Shown: piece by piece, positions 26,292 to 35,441 of the stretch
Position numbering within the stretch: position 1 is the first letter of the stretch
Layout: every line of letters begins with the position of its first letter
From: Myxococcaceae bacterium
GTDB lineage: Bacteria > Myxococcota > Myxococcia > Myxococcales > Myxococcaceae
Reading direction: 5' to 3'
Length of the DNA: 40,565 nt
NCBI GenBank assembly: GCA_016793095.1
Contig: JAEUJQ010000067.1
Span: 1 to 40,565, forward strand
The notes under the pieces: model-generated
What the model was told of the DNA's origin: nothing
The model's input: the letters and a program-made list of their open reading frames with translations, nothing else
Databases searched by the model: none
Translations under genes and position numbers: made by a program

Positions 26292-26373
26292 GCTGTCTCG
26301 TTTAGACGCGTTCTTGCCGTCAATCGTTGACATGCGACGTACAGCCATTGACGACCGAGCGCATCCGGATTCA
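26292..26373. repeat. 82-bp direct repeat, copy 2
   Basis: This is the second copy of the repeat at 26053-26134, with one mismatch. The 157 bp between the copies show no gene. Confidence 0.85.
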
Positions 26374-26629
26374 CGGACCCAACTGCACGCGGGCTGCGGG
26401 TCGCCTCGACGACGCCGTTGCTGATGGGGAGCCCTTGTCCCCGCGCGGCGATGGACCATCCGAAGCTGGACGAGGGGCGTGCTCGAGGCCGCCGACCTCG
26501 CCCTCCGCGACTTCCGCTCCAACATCGTGGCGCTTCGGCGTGCAACAGCAGGCGGCTCTGCGTGCGCTGCTCACCGACCTCGAGCGCGCTCTCTGCCTCT
26601 GGCGAACGCGGCCCCGCTACTCACGCTCC

Positions 26630-27622
26630 TCACTCCTTCGGGAGCGCGCGCAGCACCGCCTTGCCGTCTTTGATGACGACCTTGAACTCGACGCTCTTCG
26701 CGTTGTGCTGCTTCATCAGCGTCGGCACCTGGGAGCGCAGCGTCGTCGCGACCGAGTCGAGGGACAGCTTCGAGGTGTCCTCTCCGCACCGCTTCTTCGC
26801 CATCAGGTACGCGTCGTAGATGGCCTTGATCTTCTGCTCGTTGAGGCCACCGTCGGAGCCGACCGGCGCGGGGGGCTTCGACGGCGCCTGCGCCGCTGGT
26901 CTGGGCGCCGGGCTCGAGCCGGTGACGGCGGGCGGCCGGGGCGCCGACGGGTTCGGCTTGAGCGCCGGGTTCGTCCCGGTGGGCAGGGGCGCAGTGATGG
27001 CGGGCACTCCACCCGGCGTCAACGCCGGCTTCCCGCCCGTTGGCGTCACGTTCGGCACCAGCGGCTTGATGGACGGGATGGCCGGCGCCACCGCGGGCGC
27101 GACCGCTGGCGCCACCGCCGCCGCCGGCTTCGAGACGGCCTGCTCCGCCGCGGCCATCGCGCTGTCGAGGTCATCACCCTCGTCGAGATCCGAGAGGTCC
27201 AGGTCCTCGTCGATGTGGAAGTCGTCGTGCCCCTCGCCCGCCTTCGTCTTCTTCTTCCGCTCTTCGAGGTGGCGCTTCGCCTTGAAGAGGTCGCGCTTGT
27301 AGGTCCCCGCCTCGATCTCCTGCAGCGAGCGCTCCCACAGCCGCTCGAACGTCTGCACCCGCTGCTGCAGGTTCTGAATGCGGAACTTCACCGGCGTGGA
27401 GTTCACGAAGGTGTTCCGCAGCGCCTGCATGCGCTTCTTGAGGGCGTTGTGCTGCACCGTCGGCGGCCGGCGCTCCTGACCGAGGAAGTACTGCTCGTAC
27501 ATCGCCTTGAGCTCCATGAGCTCGACCTCGATCTCCGCACACTCCTTCTGGGCGTTCTCGGCGTCTCCGAGCTTCGTCCCCGACGTCCGGCCGCCGGGGG
27601 CCGTGTTCAACGCTGCTGGCAC
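26630..27622 (-). CDS. MXAN_5187-like C-terminal domain protein with coiled coil
   Basis: The protein has 330 residues from a GTG at 27622. Residues about 20-125 form a charged helical, probably coiled-coil, region (NALKKRMQALRNTFVNST, QNLQQRVQTFERLWE). An acidic stretch (DEDLDLSDLDEGDDLDS) and a long Ala/Pro linker follow. The C-terminal 70 residues (LNEQKIKAIYDAYLMAKKR ... KDGKAVLRALPKE) resemble the C-terminal domain named after MXAN_5187 of Myxococcus. It is cytoplasmic. The function of this domain is unknown, but its presence supports the myxobacterial origin of the window. No Shine-Dalgarno sequence is obvious before the GTG. Confidence 0.82.
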   Translation of the reverse strand: MPAALNTAPGGRTSGTKLGDAENAQKECAEIEVELMELKAMYEQYFLGQERRPPTVQHNALKKRMQALRNTFVNSTPVKFRIQNLQQRVQTFERLWERSLQEIEAGTYKRDLFKAKRHLEERKKKTKAGEGHDDFHIDEDLDLSDLDEGDDLDSAMAAAEQAVSKPAAAVAPAVAPAVAPAIPSIKPLVPNVTPTGGKPALTPGGVPAITAPLPTGTNPALKPNPSAPRPPAVTGSSPAPRPAAQAPSKPPAPVGSDGGLNEQKIKAIYDAYLMAKKRCGEDTSKLSLDSVATTLRSQVPTLMKQHNAKSVEFKVVIKDGKAVLRALPKE

Positions 27623-27871
27623 GGACGCGAGCCTAGCCCAGCGAGGCCCTCAAACGAACCGCTCGACGGCGAAGAATGCGCGGGTCGTCCCGCAACCAGC
27701 CTCAACGCTGGTGCGTGGATCATCAGTCGCGCGCAGTTCCTGCGGGCATGAGCCGCTCTCATTGCTGGTGCGCCCCCTCGTTCAGCCGTCGCCGGCAGCG
27801 CCACTTTCCATGCTTTTCACGGCCTGACGCAGCGCTAGGGTGCCGCCCGAAACGGAGAACGAAAGGCTCAC
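27623..27871. promoter_or_regulatory. Divergent intergenic region upstream of the EF-G-like gene
   Basis: About 249 bp separate the MXAN_5187-like gene from the EF-G-like gene. An AACGGAGAACGAAAGG Shine-Dalgarno stretch lies just before 27872. I see no convincing attenuator, riboswitch or hairpin. Confidence 0.4.
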
Positions 27872-29923
27872 ATGACCAGGGCGACCGGCTTTTCCCCGCA
27901 GGACATCAGAAACGTCGTGCTTCTCGGCCACGGCGGCTCAGGCAAGACGACGCTCGCGGAGGCGCTGCTCTTCCGCTGCGGCGCGATCACCCGCATGGGC
28001 TCGGTGGAAGAGGCGAGCACCACGGCTGACTTCGAGCCCGAGGCGAAGGCGCACAAGCACTCCATCACCTCGGCGATGCTGTTCGCCACTCGCGAGGGGC
28101 GCGAGCTCAACATCATCGACACGCCGGGGCACCCCGACTTCGTGGGCCAGGCGCTGGCGGCGCTGCCCGTCGTCGAAACGGCCCTCATCGTCGTGAACGC
28201 CGGAGCCGGCATCGAGTTCAACACCCGCCGCCTCTTCCAGGCCGCTGGCGAGGCCGGGCTCGCGCGCATGGTGGTGGTGAACAAGATGGACGCCGCGCCC
28301 GAGAAGCTGCCGCAGCTGGTGAAGGACCTGCGTGAGGCGTTCGGCGCCGAGCTGCACTGCCTCAACCTGCCCTCGAAGGGCGCCACCGACGTGGTGGACT
28401 GCTTCGACGACGAGGCCGGGCAGACCGACTTCGGCAAGGTGGCCGAGGTGCACCGCGAGCTGCTCGAGAGCGTGGTGGAGATCGACGACGCCGAGCTCGA
28501 GAAGTACCTGTCGGGTGAGAAGATTCCCCTGCCGCGGCTGCGCGAGGACTTCGTGAAGGCGATGACGTCGGGCCACGTGGTGCCCATTCTCTTCGTCTCG
28601 GCGAAGACGCAGGCTGGCATCGACGACCTGCTGCACGTGCTGGTGGAAGAGGCGCCCAGCCCGGTGGCCGGCCGCGCCCGCCGCTTGAAGAAGGGCGACG
28701 AGCTGGTCGAGGTGCCCTGCGACGCCGAGAAGCCGTTCCTCGCCCACGTCTTCAAGGTGACGCACGACCCGTTCCTGGGGCAGCTCGCGATGCTGCGCAT
28801 CCTGCAGGGCAAGCTCGGGCCCAACACCTCGTTCATCTGCGGCGCCGACAAGAAGCTGCGCAAGGCGGGCCACGTGCTGAAGGTCGAAGGCCGCGAGCGG
28901 CCCGAGATGGAGAGCACCGCGATGGCGGGCGACCTCGTCGCGCTGGCGAAGATCGATGACGTGCACGTCAACCAGGTGCTGCACGACCCCTCGCTCACCA
29001 ACGACTTCGCGCCGCCACCGTCGAAGTACCCGACGCCGATGGTGTCGCTCGCGGTGGCAGTGAAGAACCGGCAGGACGAGGTCAAGTTCGGGCAGGCCCT
29101 CACGCGCATGGCCGAAGAGGACCCGACCTTCCGCGCCGGCGTCGACCCCGCGACCAACGAGACCATCGTCTCGTGCCTCGGCGACCTGCACCTGCGCGTC
29201 TCGCTCGAGAAGCTGAAGAACCGCCACCGCGTCGATGTGGAGACGAAGCAGCCCACCATCGCCTACCGCGAGACCATCACGGCGCGCGCCGAGGGCCACT
29301 ACCGGCACAAGAAGCAGACCGGCGGCGCCGGCCAGTTCGGCGAGGTCTTCCTGCGCATGGAGCCGCTGCCCCGCGGCTCGGGCCTCGTCATCGAGGACGA
29401 GGTGTTCGGCGGCGCGATCCCCACCCAGTACATCCCCTCGGTGGAGAAGGGCATTCACGACGCCGTGACGAAGGGCACGCTCGCCGGCTTCCCCATCGTG
29501 GACGTGAAGGTGACCATCACCGACGGCAAGAGCCACCCGGTGGACTCGAAGGACATCGCCTTCCGCACCGCCGGGAAGTTCGCCGTGCGCGACGCCTACG
29601 AGAAGGCGCGGCCGGTGCTGCTCGAGCCGGTGGTGACGATGGAGGTCTCGGTGCCCGAGGCGAACGTCGGTGACGTGACCGGCCACCTGAAGCTGCACCG
29701 CGGCCGCGTCATGGGCATCGAGCCGATGCAGTCGGGCTTCTCGCTCGTGCACGCCCAGGCTCCGCTGGCCGAGGTCTCGGCGCTCTCCACCCAGCTCGTC
29801 AGCGCCACCGCGGGGCAGGGCTCGTTCGTGATGGAGTTCGCGCACTACGACCTCGCGCCAGAGGGCCTCGCGAAGAAGCTCGCCGCGAGCCGCAACGTCG
29901 GCAAGGAGTCCGAGGAGGCCTGA
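27872..29923 (+). CDS. Elongation factor G-like translational GTPase
   Basis: The protein has 683 residues with the EF-G domain order. G1 is GHGGSGKTT near residue 18, G3 is DTPGH, G4 is NKMD, and domain II-like and III-V segments follow (GDLHLRVSLEKLKNRH, YRHKKQTGGAGQFGEV, GHLKLHRGRVMGIEP). The GHGGSGKTT P-loop differs from GHIDAGKTT of the housekeeping factor and is typical of EF-G-like (EF-G2/FusA2) paralogs. The gene stands alone, without rpsL, rpsG or tuf, which supports a paralog. These proteins bind the ribosome and GTP; some lack strong translocase activity. The start is supported by a Shine-Dalgarno sequence. Confidence 0.93.
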   Translation: MTRATGFSPQDIRNVVLLGHGGSGKTTLAEALLFRCGAITRMGSVEEASTTADFEPEAKAHKHSITSAMLFATREGRELNIIDTPGHPDFVGQALAALPVVETALIVVNAGAGIEFNTRRLFQAAGEAGLARMVVVNKMDAAPEKLPQLVKDLREAFGAELHCLNLPSKGATDVVDCFDDEAGQTDFGKVAEVHRELLESVVEIDDAELEKYLSGEKIPLPRLREDFVKAMTSGHVVPILFVSAKTQAGIDDLLHVLVEEAPSPVAGRARRLKKGDELVEVPCDAEKPFLAHVFKVTHDPFLGQLAMLRILQGKLGPNTSFICGADKKLRKAGHVLKVEGRERPEMESTAMAGDLVALAKIDDVHVNQVLHDPSLTNDFAPPPSKYPTPMVSLAVAVKNRQDEVKFGQALTRMAEEDPTFRAGVDPATNETIVSCLGDLHLRVSLEKLKNRHRVDVETKQPTIAYRETITARAEGHYRHKKQTGGAGQFGEVFLRMEPLPRGSGLVIEDEVFGGAIPTQYIPSVEKGIHDAVTKGTLAGFPIVDVKVTITDGKSHPVDSKDIAFRTAGKFAVRDAYEKARPVLLEPVVTMEVSVPEANVGDVTGHLKLHRGRVMGIEPMQSGFSLVHAQAPLAEVSALSTQLVSATAGQGSFVMEFAHYDLAPEGLAKKLAASRNVGKESEEA

Positions 29924-29927
29924 GCCG

Positions 29928-29945
29928 CCCGGCCACCGCGCCGGG
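29928..29945 (+). terminator. Weak hairpin after the EF-G-like gene
   Basis: CCCGGC and GCCGGG (6-bp stem, 6-nt loop) lie 5 bp after the stop codon. No run of T follows, so an intrinsic terminator is only a possibility. Confidence 0.25.
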
Positions 29946-30023
29946 ACAACAGACGAGTCGTGACCCGAGGCGCGCGGGTGGAGTCGTTCCTCCGCGCGTC
30001 TCGCGTGTTCTCGGGGAGGTCGT

Positions 30024-32225
30024 GTGTCTCATCACCGTGCGCCGTTCGCGGCCGTTTCCTTCGCCGTGCTCCTCGTCGCCCGGGCCGCCTTCGCGGGCGA
30101 GCCGGAGGACGACAAGGACCAGGACGCCGAAGACGCCGCCATGCTCGAGAAGCTGCTCGGCGGCAGCACCGCCGGCGCGCCGCCCGAGGTGAAGGCGGTG
30201 ATGAAGAAGATGCAGGACGGCGACGACCTGACGCCCGCCGAGGAGCGCACGCTGCAGCAGTGGATGATGAAGAAGTCGGGCCAGCAGGTGCCCTCGAAGT
30301 CGAACACCGTCGACGAGCTGCCCTTCGACGCGCCCGCGCAGTGTGTCGGGGCGACGCAGACGAAGGCCCTGGCCGACGGGCCGTGGAAGACGCTGTCGGC
30401 CGAGCTGAAGAAGACGTTTGCGGCGAAGCTGGGGCCGAAGCTGGTGGCGCAGCTCGACGCCACCATCGCGAAGGCGAAGCGGCCGGTGGACGTAGCCGAC
30501 CTGGGGGCGGCGCTCTTCATCGGCGGGGCGTTCCACGGAGCGGGCTACGTGCTCCTGGTGCACCTCGGGAAGGTGCCGGGCGACCACGTCGCGCTGTCGC
30601 ACCTGGGGCTCGTGCTCGCGGCGGTGGGGCGCGCGAAGGACTCCGTCGCGGTGCACCTGCGCGCGGCGGCGGCGACGAAGGCCGCGCTCGTACGTACGAA
30701 CACCGGCCACGCGCTGCTGCGCGCCGGAGACTGCGCCGCTGCCCACGCGGCCTTCGACGTGGCCGAGGCGAGCGTGCCCACCTACGGGCCGATGTTGTCG
30801 GGCCAGGCGATGGTGGCGGCGCTCGAGGGCCGCGACGCCGATGCCATGAAGTACCTGCGCGCCTCGCGCCGGCAGGGGCACTCGCCGGCGACCGAGTCGG
30901 TGGTGTCGGAGGCGGTGGACGAGACCGAGCGCCGCCCGTCGCCGCAGCCCGCGCCCGAGGCCTCCCCTGACCGCCGCGTCTGGTGGCCGCGGGTGACGCC
31001 CATCACCGTGCCGATGCCGCCGGTCGGCGTGGGCATCGACCAGCTCGTCGGCAACCTCAACCTGGGCACCGAGTGGCTCGTCGCGCGCAAGCAGGAGCTC
31101 GACAGCGCCGCGAAGCGCACCCAGGCCGCCGTCGACGCGGTGAAGGCCGCGCGCACGGCTCAGGCGCAGCGCGTACGGCTGGGGCCGTCGGTGACGCTGC
31201 CGATGCCCGACGGGCCGGCGGTGTCGGCGTTCTGGGCCGCATACCGCGACTACGACGAGGGCATGCGCGCCCGCACCGCGGCGATGAAGCAGGCGCTCGA
31301 CCCGACGATGAAGGACCTGGGCTTCCGCTACGGCCAGTCGCTCAAGCAGCAGGCCGACGAGACGCGCAGCCGCTGTGGCCCGAAGGCCTCGCCCGAATGC
31401 ATCGAGGCGGTCGGCTTCGAGTTCTGCCAGCGCCGCAAGTCGCTCGCGTCGTTCGCCGTGCAGCACTTCGAGGGCAGCTGGCCGGCCTACGCGGGCGGCA
31501 CGAAGCAGGCGCTCGAGCGCTTCTGGCTCGAGGCCGGCCGGCCGATGGAAGGAGTGGGCGACGCGGCCACGAAGAAGATGCTCTACGAGTTCAGGCGCAC
31601 CATCGTGCGGCGCGACGTGGTGGCCCTTGGCGGCGTCGTCACCGCGTGGCGCGCGGGCATGGCGAGCGGTGTCTACGACCCCGAGGGCAAGTCGCGCGCG
31701 TCGTGCGTGAAGCCGCAGCCGCCGGGCCCGCCCCCCGAGCCGGTGCCCGACCCGCCGCTCACGCCCGCGCGCGGCTGTTCAACGCCCGGCAAGCTGAAGA
31801 CGAAGGCGTTCTTCTTCAGCGCCGAGCTCTCGTGCGACTCCATCAAGACGGAGTTCAACGAGGGCATTAACTTCGCGCGCGAGGAGAACCTGCGCACCGG
31901 CGAGACGACGACGTTCCTCGGCGTCGGCGCCACGCTCGAGGCGGGCATCGCCGAGCTCGGCGGCAAACAGGGCGGCTACCTGACGGTGAACGCGGCCGGG
32001 CAGCCCATCGACGCGGGCATGTACAGCTCGGGGTCGGTGAGCATCTTCGGGCCCGAGCTCGAGTTCGGCGGGCGCATCGGGTTGAGCGGCATTCAGGTGG
32101 GCGCTGCGGCGAGCGTGATGACCCCCGGCCCGGTGGCGGTTGGGGCCGAGGCGTGGTCGGGCTCGCTCGAGGTGAACTTCGAGGGCGTGCCGCAGATGCT
32201 CCTCGGCGCGCCAGCCGCGCCGTGA
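30024..32225 (+). CDS. Large secreted TPR-like protein of unknown function
   Basis: The protein has 733 residues from a GTG at 30024, supported by GGGGAGGT just upstream. A signal peptide (residues about 1-24, ending RAAFA) is followed by a highly charged helical segment (DDKDQDAEDAAMLEKLLG), then TPR-like Ala-rich helices (about 165-290), a Lys/Arg-rich helical middle with several cysteines, a Pro-rich linker near residue 570, and a beta-rich C-terminal 140 residues (SAELSCDSIKTEF ... GSVSIFGPELEFGG). I do not recognise a family. It is convergent with lgt (4 bp between stops) and lies 100 bp after the EF-G-like gene. Confidence 0.8.
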   Translation: MSHHRAPFAAVSFAVLLVARAAFAGEPEDDKDQDAEDAAMLEKLLGGSTAGAPPEVKAVMKKMQDGDDLTPAEERTLQQWMMKKSGQQVPSKSNTVDELPFDAPAQCVGATQTKALADGPWKTLSAELKKTFAAKLGPKLVAQLDATIAKAKRPVDVADLGAALFIGGAFHGAGYVLLVHLGKVPGDHVALSHLGLVLAAVGRAKDSVAVHLRAAAATKAALVRTNTGHALLRAGDCAAAHAAFDVAEASVPTYGPMLSGQAMVAALEGRDADAMKYLRASRRQGHSPATESVVSEAVDETERRPSPQPAPEASPDRRVWWPRVTPITVPMPPVGVGIDQLVGNLNLGTEWLVARKQELDSAAKRTQAAVDAVKAARTAQAQRVRLGPSVTLPMPDGPAVSAFWAAYRDYDEGMRARTAAMKQALDPTMKDLGFRYGQSLKQQADETRSRCGPKASPECIEAVGFEFCQRRKSLASFAVQHFEGSWPAYAGGTKQALERFWLEAGRPMEGVGDAATKKMLYEFRRTIVRRDVVALGGVVTAWRAGMASGVYDPEGKSRASCVKPQPPGPPPEPVPDPPLTPARGCSTPGKLKTKAFFFSAELSCDSIKTEFNEGINFAREENLRTGETTTFLGVGATLEAGIAELGGKQGGYLTVNAAGQPIDAGMYSSGSVSIFGPELEFGGRIGLSGIQVGAAASVMTPGPVAVGAEAWSGSLEVNFEGVPQMLLGAPAAP

Positions 32226-32229
32226 GGGC

Positions 32230-33690
32230 TCACGCCGTGAGCGCGGTGAGGTCGGCCTTCGGCTCGGCCGCGCGCGCGCGCAGGCCCGAGACGAGAATCC
32301 ACGCACCGAACGAGAACATCACCAGCGAGATGAACTGGCTCGTGGAGATGTTGTACCAGGCGGTGTCGGGCACGAGGCTCGCGAGCGCGTCGAGGCCGTT
32401 CGACTTCAGCAGGCCGTTCAACGTGCCTCGCTCGCGGTCGCCGCGGAACAGCTCGACCGACGTGCGCAGGATCGCGTAGCCCATCAGCCAGATGCCGAAG
32501 ATCTGCCCGTGGAACTTCCGCCACCGGCGCGCGGTGAGCAGGAACGCGAACATCAGCGTCTGGCCCACCGACTCGTAGAGCTGCGTCGGGTGCAGGCCCA
32601 GCGTGTGGTCGTGCTCGCGCACCCACTGGCCGATCTGCACGGCGTCGGGCACCAGCTGCTGGAACACCTCGCCGGTCTTCTCGAGGACGTAGCGCGTGTC
32701 TTCAGCCATCGAGCTCCACGCCAGGCTGGCGGTGTCACTGTGGGTGCCGAAGAGCGTCTGCGTCGAGCGGGCGCCGGGGAAGTGCACCTGGAACGGCGCC
32801 GCCTCGCTCGCCGGCTTGCCCCAGCAGCAGCCCGCCGAGAAGCACCCGAGGCGGCCGAACGCCTGGCCCAGCGACACCGTGGGAATGGCGAGGTCGGCCA
32901 GCCGCATGAACTGGATGTCGTTCTTGATGCAGTACCAGACCGACGCCAGCGCCGCGCCGATGAGGCCGCCGTAGAAGACGAGGCCTCCGCCCAGCATGTC
33001 GGTGACGGCGGTGAGGCCGCCGCCCAGCATGAGCGCGAGCAGCACGCGGCCGCCGATGAGCACGTACATGAACCAGGTGCCGGCGTTCTCCACCACCTTG
33101 TTGGCCGTCTCCTTCGTGAGGCGGCTGCGGAACGCGATGGCCAGGCCCAGCACCGCGACGACGATGAGGTCGAGCACCGTCGCGTACGCCTCCGCCGGCT
33201 TGCGCGAGATGTAGTCCTTCCAGTTCACCAGCACGAAGAGCTCGCGGCTGCCGACGATGCCGCCGACGAAGACCGAGAACGCGAGGTCCATGATCTGATC
33301 GCGCCGCTTCACGCCCACCTCCCCGGGCCACTCCCGCCGCGCGAGGTACGCCGCCACCGTCACCGCCGAGAGGAAGCCGGCGCCGAGCAGGATGCCGTAG
33401 GTGTGCAGCGGCACGCCCTCGTTCTTGCCCTTGCCGAGGAACGGCACCACGAGGTCGGTCGCGTAGTAGACGCCGAACGCCGCGAGGAGCACGCCGATGA
33501 TGCCGTAGGTGATGGCGCGATCGCGCTTCTGCTGGGGCGTCGCGTCGACGGGCTTGCCCTTCTCGTCGACGCCGCCGGCGTTCCGCCAGCCAGACCAGGC
33601 CGAGTAGACGACGAGGATGGCGGCGATGGCGTAGAGCACCAGCCGCGAGCCGTCGGTGTCGAAGCGGAACTTGTAGATGACGGGGAGCAT
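32230..33690 (-). CDS. lgt: Prolipoprotein diacylglyceryl transferase with N-terminal extension
   Basis: The protein has 486 residues, well over the usual 260-300. It is an inner-membrane enzyme that transfers diacylglycerol from phosphatidylglycerol to the lipobox cysteine of prolipoproteins. The Lgt signature is present as GRLGCFSAGCCWGK, with the conserved Arg, and LHPTQLYES follows after an insertion of about 80 residues. VPLHTYGILLGAGFL (about residue 95) corresponds to the normal N-terminus, so about 90 residues with two extra predicted membrane helices are added in front. I start at 33690 (MLPVIYKFRFD...). The Asn of the classical GRxGNFIN motif is Cys here, as in other divergent Lgt proteins. 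Several lipoproteins in this window would be its substrates. Confidence 0.9.
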   Translation of the reverse strand: MLPVIYKFRFDTDGSRLVLYAIAAILVVYSAWSGWRNAGGVDEKGKPVDATPQQKRDRAITYGIIGVLLAAFGVYYATDLVVPFLGKGKNEGVPLHTYGILLGAGFLSAVTVAAYLARREWPGEVGVKRRDQIMDLAFSVFVGGIVGSRELFVLVNWKDYISRKPAEAYATVLDLIVVAVLGLAIAFRSRLTKETANKVVENAGTWFMYVLIGGRVLLALMLGGGLTAVTDMLGGGLVFYGGLIGAALASVWYCIKNDIQFMRLADLAIPTVSLGQAFGRLGCFSAGCCWGKPASEAAPFQVHFPGARSTQTLFGTHSDTASLAWSSMAEDTRYVLEKTGEVFQQLVPDAVQIGQWVREHDHTLGLHPTQLYESVGQTLMFAFLLTARRWRKFHGQIFGIWLMGYAILRTSVELFRGDRERGTLNGLLKSNGLDALASLVPDTAWYNISTSQFISLVMFSFGAWILVSGLRARAAEPKADLTALTA

Positions 33691-33822
33691 GGGGAGCGGG
33701 GCGTACCGTGCGCGGCGCAGGCCCGCAACCGCCGTTCGTGGAGCCTGCTCGTGGAGCGAGGTTGAAGACCGGTCCCCCGGCGAGGAGTAGCCCGCGAGGC
33801 GCGCTGGGCTACAAGCCTGGCC

Positions 33823-35439
33823 GTGACGTCGCGCACCGCATGGAGGCTCCTGGCGCTCGGCCTCGCGGCGGTCGCGATGCTGCCGCTGCGTCACGACTTC
33901 CCGCCCATCCTCGACTTCCCCGAGCACGCGGCCACCATCGCCACCTTCGTCGACCTCTGGCGGGGCGGGCCGCTCGCCGACTGGTACCAGACGGACTTCC
34001 TGCACACGCAGTATTGGCTGATGGCGGTGACGGGCGCGCTGCTGGCGCCGCTCGTCGGTGGGCCGGCGGCGGCGCTGAAGGTGCTCCTGGTCGCCGCGTC
34101 GGTGGGCCTGGTCGGCGCGCTGCTGCGCCTGGCGAGCCGGCTCGAGCTTGATGAGCGGTTGGTGGTGGTGGCCGTTCCGCTGCTGTGGAGTCGCCCCTTC
34201 ACGCTCGGCTTCGTGCCCTTCGTGCTGGCGACGCCGCTGGTGGTGCTGGCGCTGTCCGAGCTCTCCGCCGTCGCGCCGCCGTCACGCCGCGGGCAGGCCC
34301 TCGTCGCCGCGCTCGCCCTCGCCGCGTTCTTCCTCAACCTCGCGTCGGTGGTGTGGCTCGTGGGCGCGGCGGTGCTGGTGGCGCTGGCGCGCGAGGCAGG
34401 GAAGCGCGGCGCCCTTCACGTTCTCCACGGCGAGCTGCGCGCGCCACGCCAGGCCGGCGTGACGGGCGGCCTCGGAGCCCGCGAAGAAGAACGGAGCGCT
34501 GAACACCTGAAGGGCAGGGTGCGCGAGGCGCTCCGTCCGGTGCTGGCGCGGGTGGGGAGCCTCACGGTGCTCGTCCTTCCGCTCGGCGCGTGGCTCGCCT
34601 TCAGCAGCGTGACGAACGTGGACGCCTCGCGCTTCGCGGTGTCGATGAAGGGCGAGTGGTGGTCGCCGGGGCGGCTCCTGCGCGAGGCGCCCGGCTGGTT
34701 GATGGACCGGTGGAGCGGCGACCTCGACGTCGTGCTGCTCGCCGCGCTGCTGTTCGCGTGCCTGGCGCTCCTCTTGCCGCTGGGTGAGCGGGAGCCGTCA
34801 ACCGGTCGCTGGCCCGCCGTCGCCCTCTTCGTCTCCACGGCCGCGTTGACGCTCGCGTTGCCGTTCTCGCGGGGCTGGTTGTGGGGCCTCTCCACGCGCT
34901 TCTTGCCGATGACGCTCACCCTGGCGCCGCTCGCCCTCTCGTGGCGGCGGGGGCTCGTGCGTCACCTTGCGGTCGCGGCGTTCGTGCTCGTCTCGCTCGC
35001 CAACGCCTGGGACGTGGAGCGGCACGTCGCGGCGGCGCAGGCTGAGTTCGCGGGGGTCCGGGTGCTCGAGGGCCTGCCGCCTGGCAGCCGCCTGCTGCAG
35101 CTCTCCTTCGACGAGGGCTCCGGGCAGGTGAACGACTCCATCGTCGGGCACGCAGGCGCGTGGCACCGGGTGTGGAACCGCGGGCCGAACGAGCCGTCCT
35201 TCGTGGACCTGCCGCAGTCGGTGCTGCGCTACCGCGACGGCAAGGCGCCGTGGATGCGCCCGTGGCCCTGGGAGTTCTCACCCAACGACTACGACAACGC
35301 GAGCGAGGGCCCGCACTACACGTTCGTGCTCACGCGGGGACAGGGCCCGTCCTTCCCTCCCGCGCCCGGCGCCGCCGGCCCCGCCTGGAAGCTGCTGCGC
35401 GAGGCCGCCCCGTGGCGCTTGTGGGAGCGCGCGCCCTGA
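33823..35439 (+). CDS. Polytopic membrane protein, possibly GT-C-type glycosyltransferase
   Basis: The protein has 538 residues from a GTG at 33823. It has about ten hydrophobic segments. An early loop carries FPPILDFPEHAAT, which resembles the acidic loop motif of GT-C glycosyltransferases that use polyprenyl-linked sugars. The last 150 residues are soluble and probably periplasmic. A hydrophilic Arg-rich insert of about 50 residues lies between membrane segments near 195-245. The glycosyltransferase idea is inference from topology and one motif. It converges on the DUF2330 gene with 2 bp between stops. Confidence 0.78.
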   Translation: MTSRTAWRLLALGLAAVAMLPLRHDFPPILDFPEHAATIATFVDLWRGGPLADWYQTDFLHTQYWLMAVTGALLAPLVGGPAAALKVLLVAASVGLVGALLRLASRLELDERLVVVAVPLLWSRPFTLGFVPFVLATPLVVLALSELSAVAPPSRRGQALVAALALAAFFLNLASVVWLVGAAVLVALAREAGKRGALHVLHGELRAPRQAGVTGGLGAREEERSAEHLKGRVREALRPVLARVGSLTVLVLPLGAWLAFSSVTNVDASRFAVSMKGEWWSPGRLLREAPGWLMDRWSGDLDVVLLAALLFACLALLLPLGEREPSTGRWPAVALFVSTAALTLALPFSRGWLWGLSTRFLPMTLTLAPLALSWRRGLVRHLAVAAFVLVSLANAWDVERHVAAAQAEFAGVRVLEGLPPGSRLLQLSFDEGSGQVNDSIVGHAGAWHRVWNRGPNEPSFVDLPQSVLRYRDGKAPWMRPWPWEFSPNDYDNASEGPHYTFVLTRGQGPSFPPAPGAAGPAWKLLREAAPWRLWERAP

Positions 35440-35441
35440 CG

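Larger units (their letters stand above)
25869..26629. other. Gene-poor region with 82-bp direct repeats
   Basis: There is no supported gene in these 761 bp. It contains two copies of an 82-bp repeat (26053-26134 and 26292-26373) and a perfect 6-bp inverted repeat with a 3-nt loop (CTCCGG/CCGGAG, 26160-26174). Several minus-strand frames are open but match nothing I know. Confidence 0.6.

Noticed and set aside
26399-26434. Minus-strand peptide GLPISNGVVEAT resembling the end motif of ISKra4-type transposases
   Set aside because: It is only a dozen residues, with no other transposase motif and no terminal inverted repeats; treated as chance.
34390-34560. Possible frameshift in the polytopic membrane protein because of a hydrophilic Arg-rich insert
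   Set aside because: The frame is continuous through the insert and hydrophobic helices resume after it, so a long cytoplasmic loop is the simpler reading.
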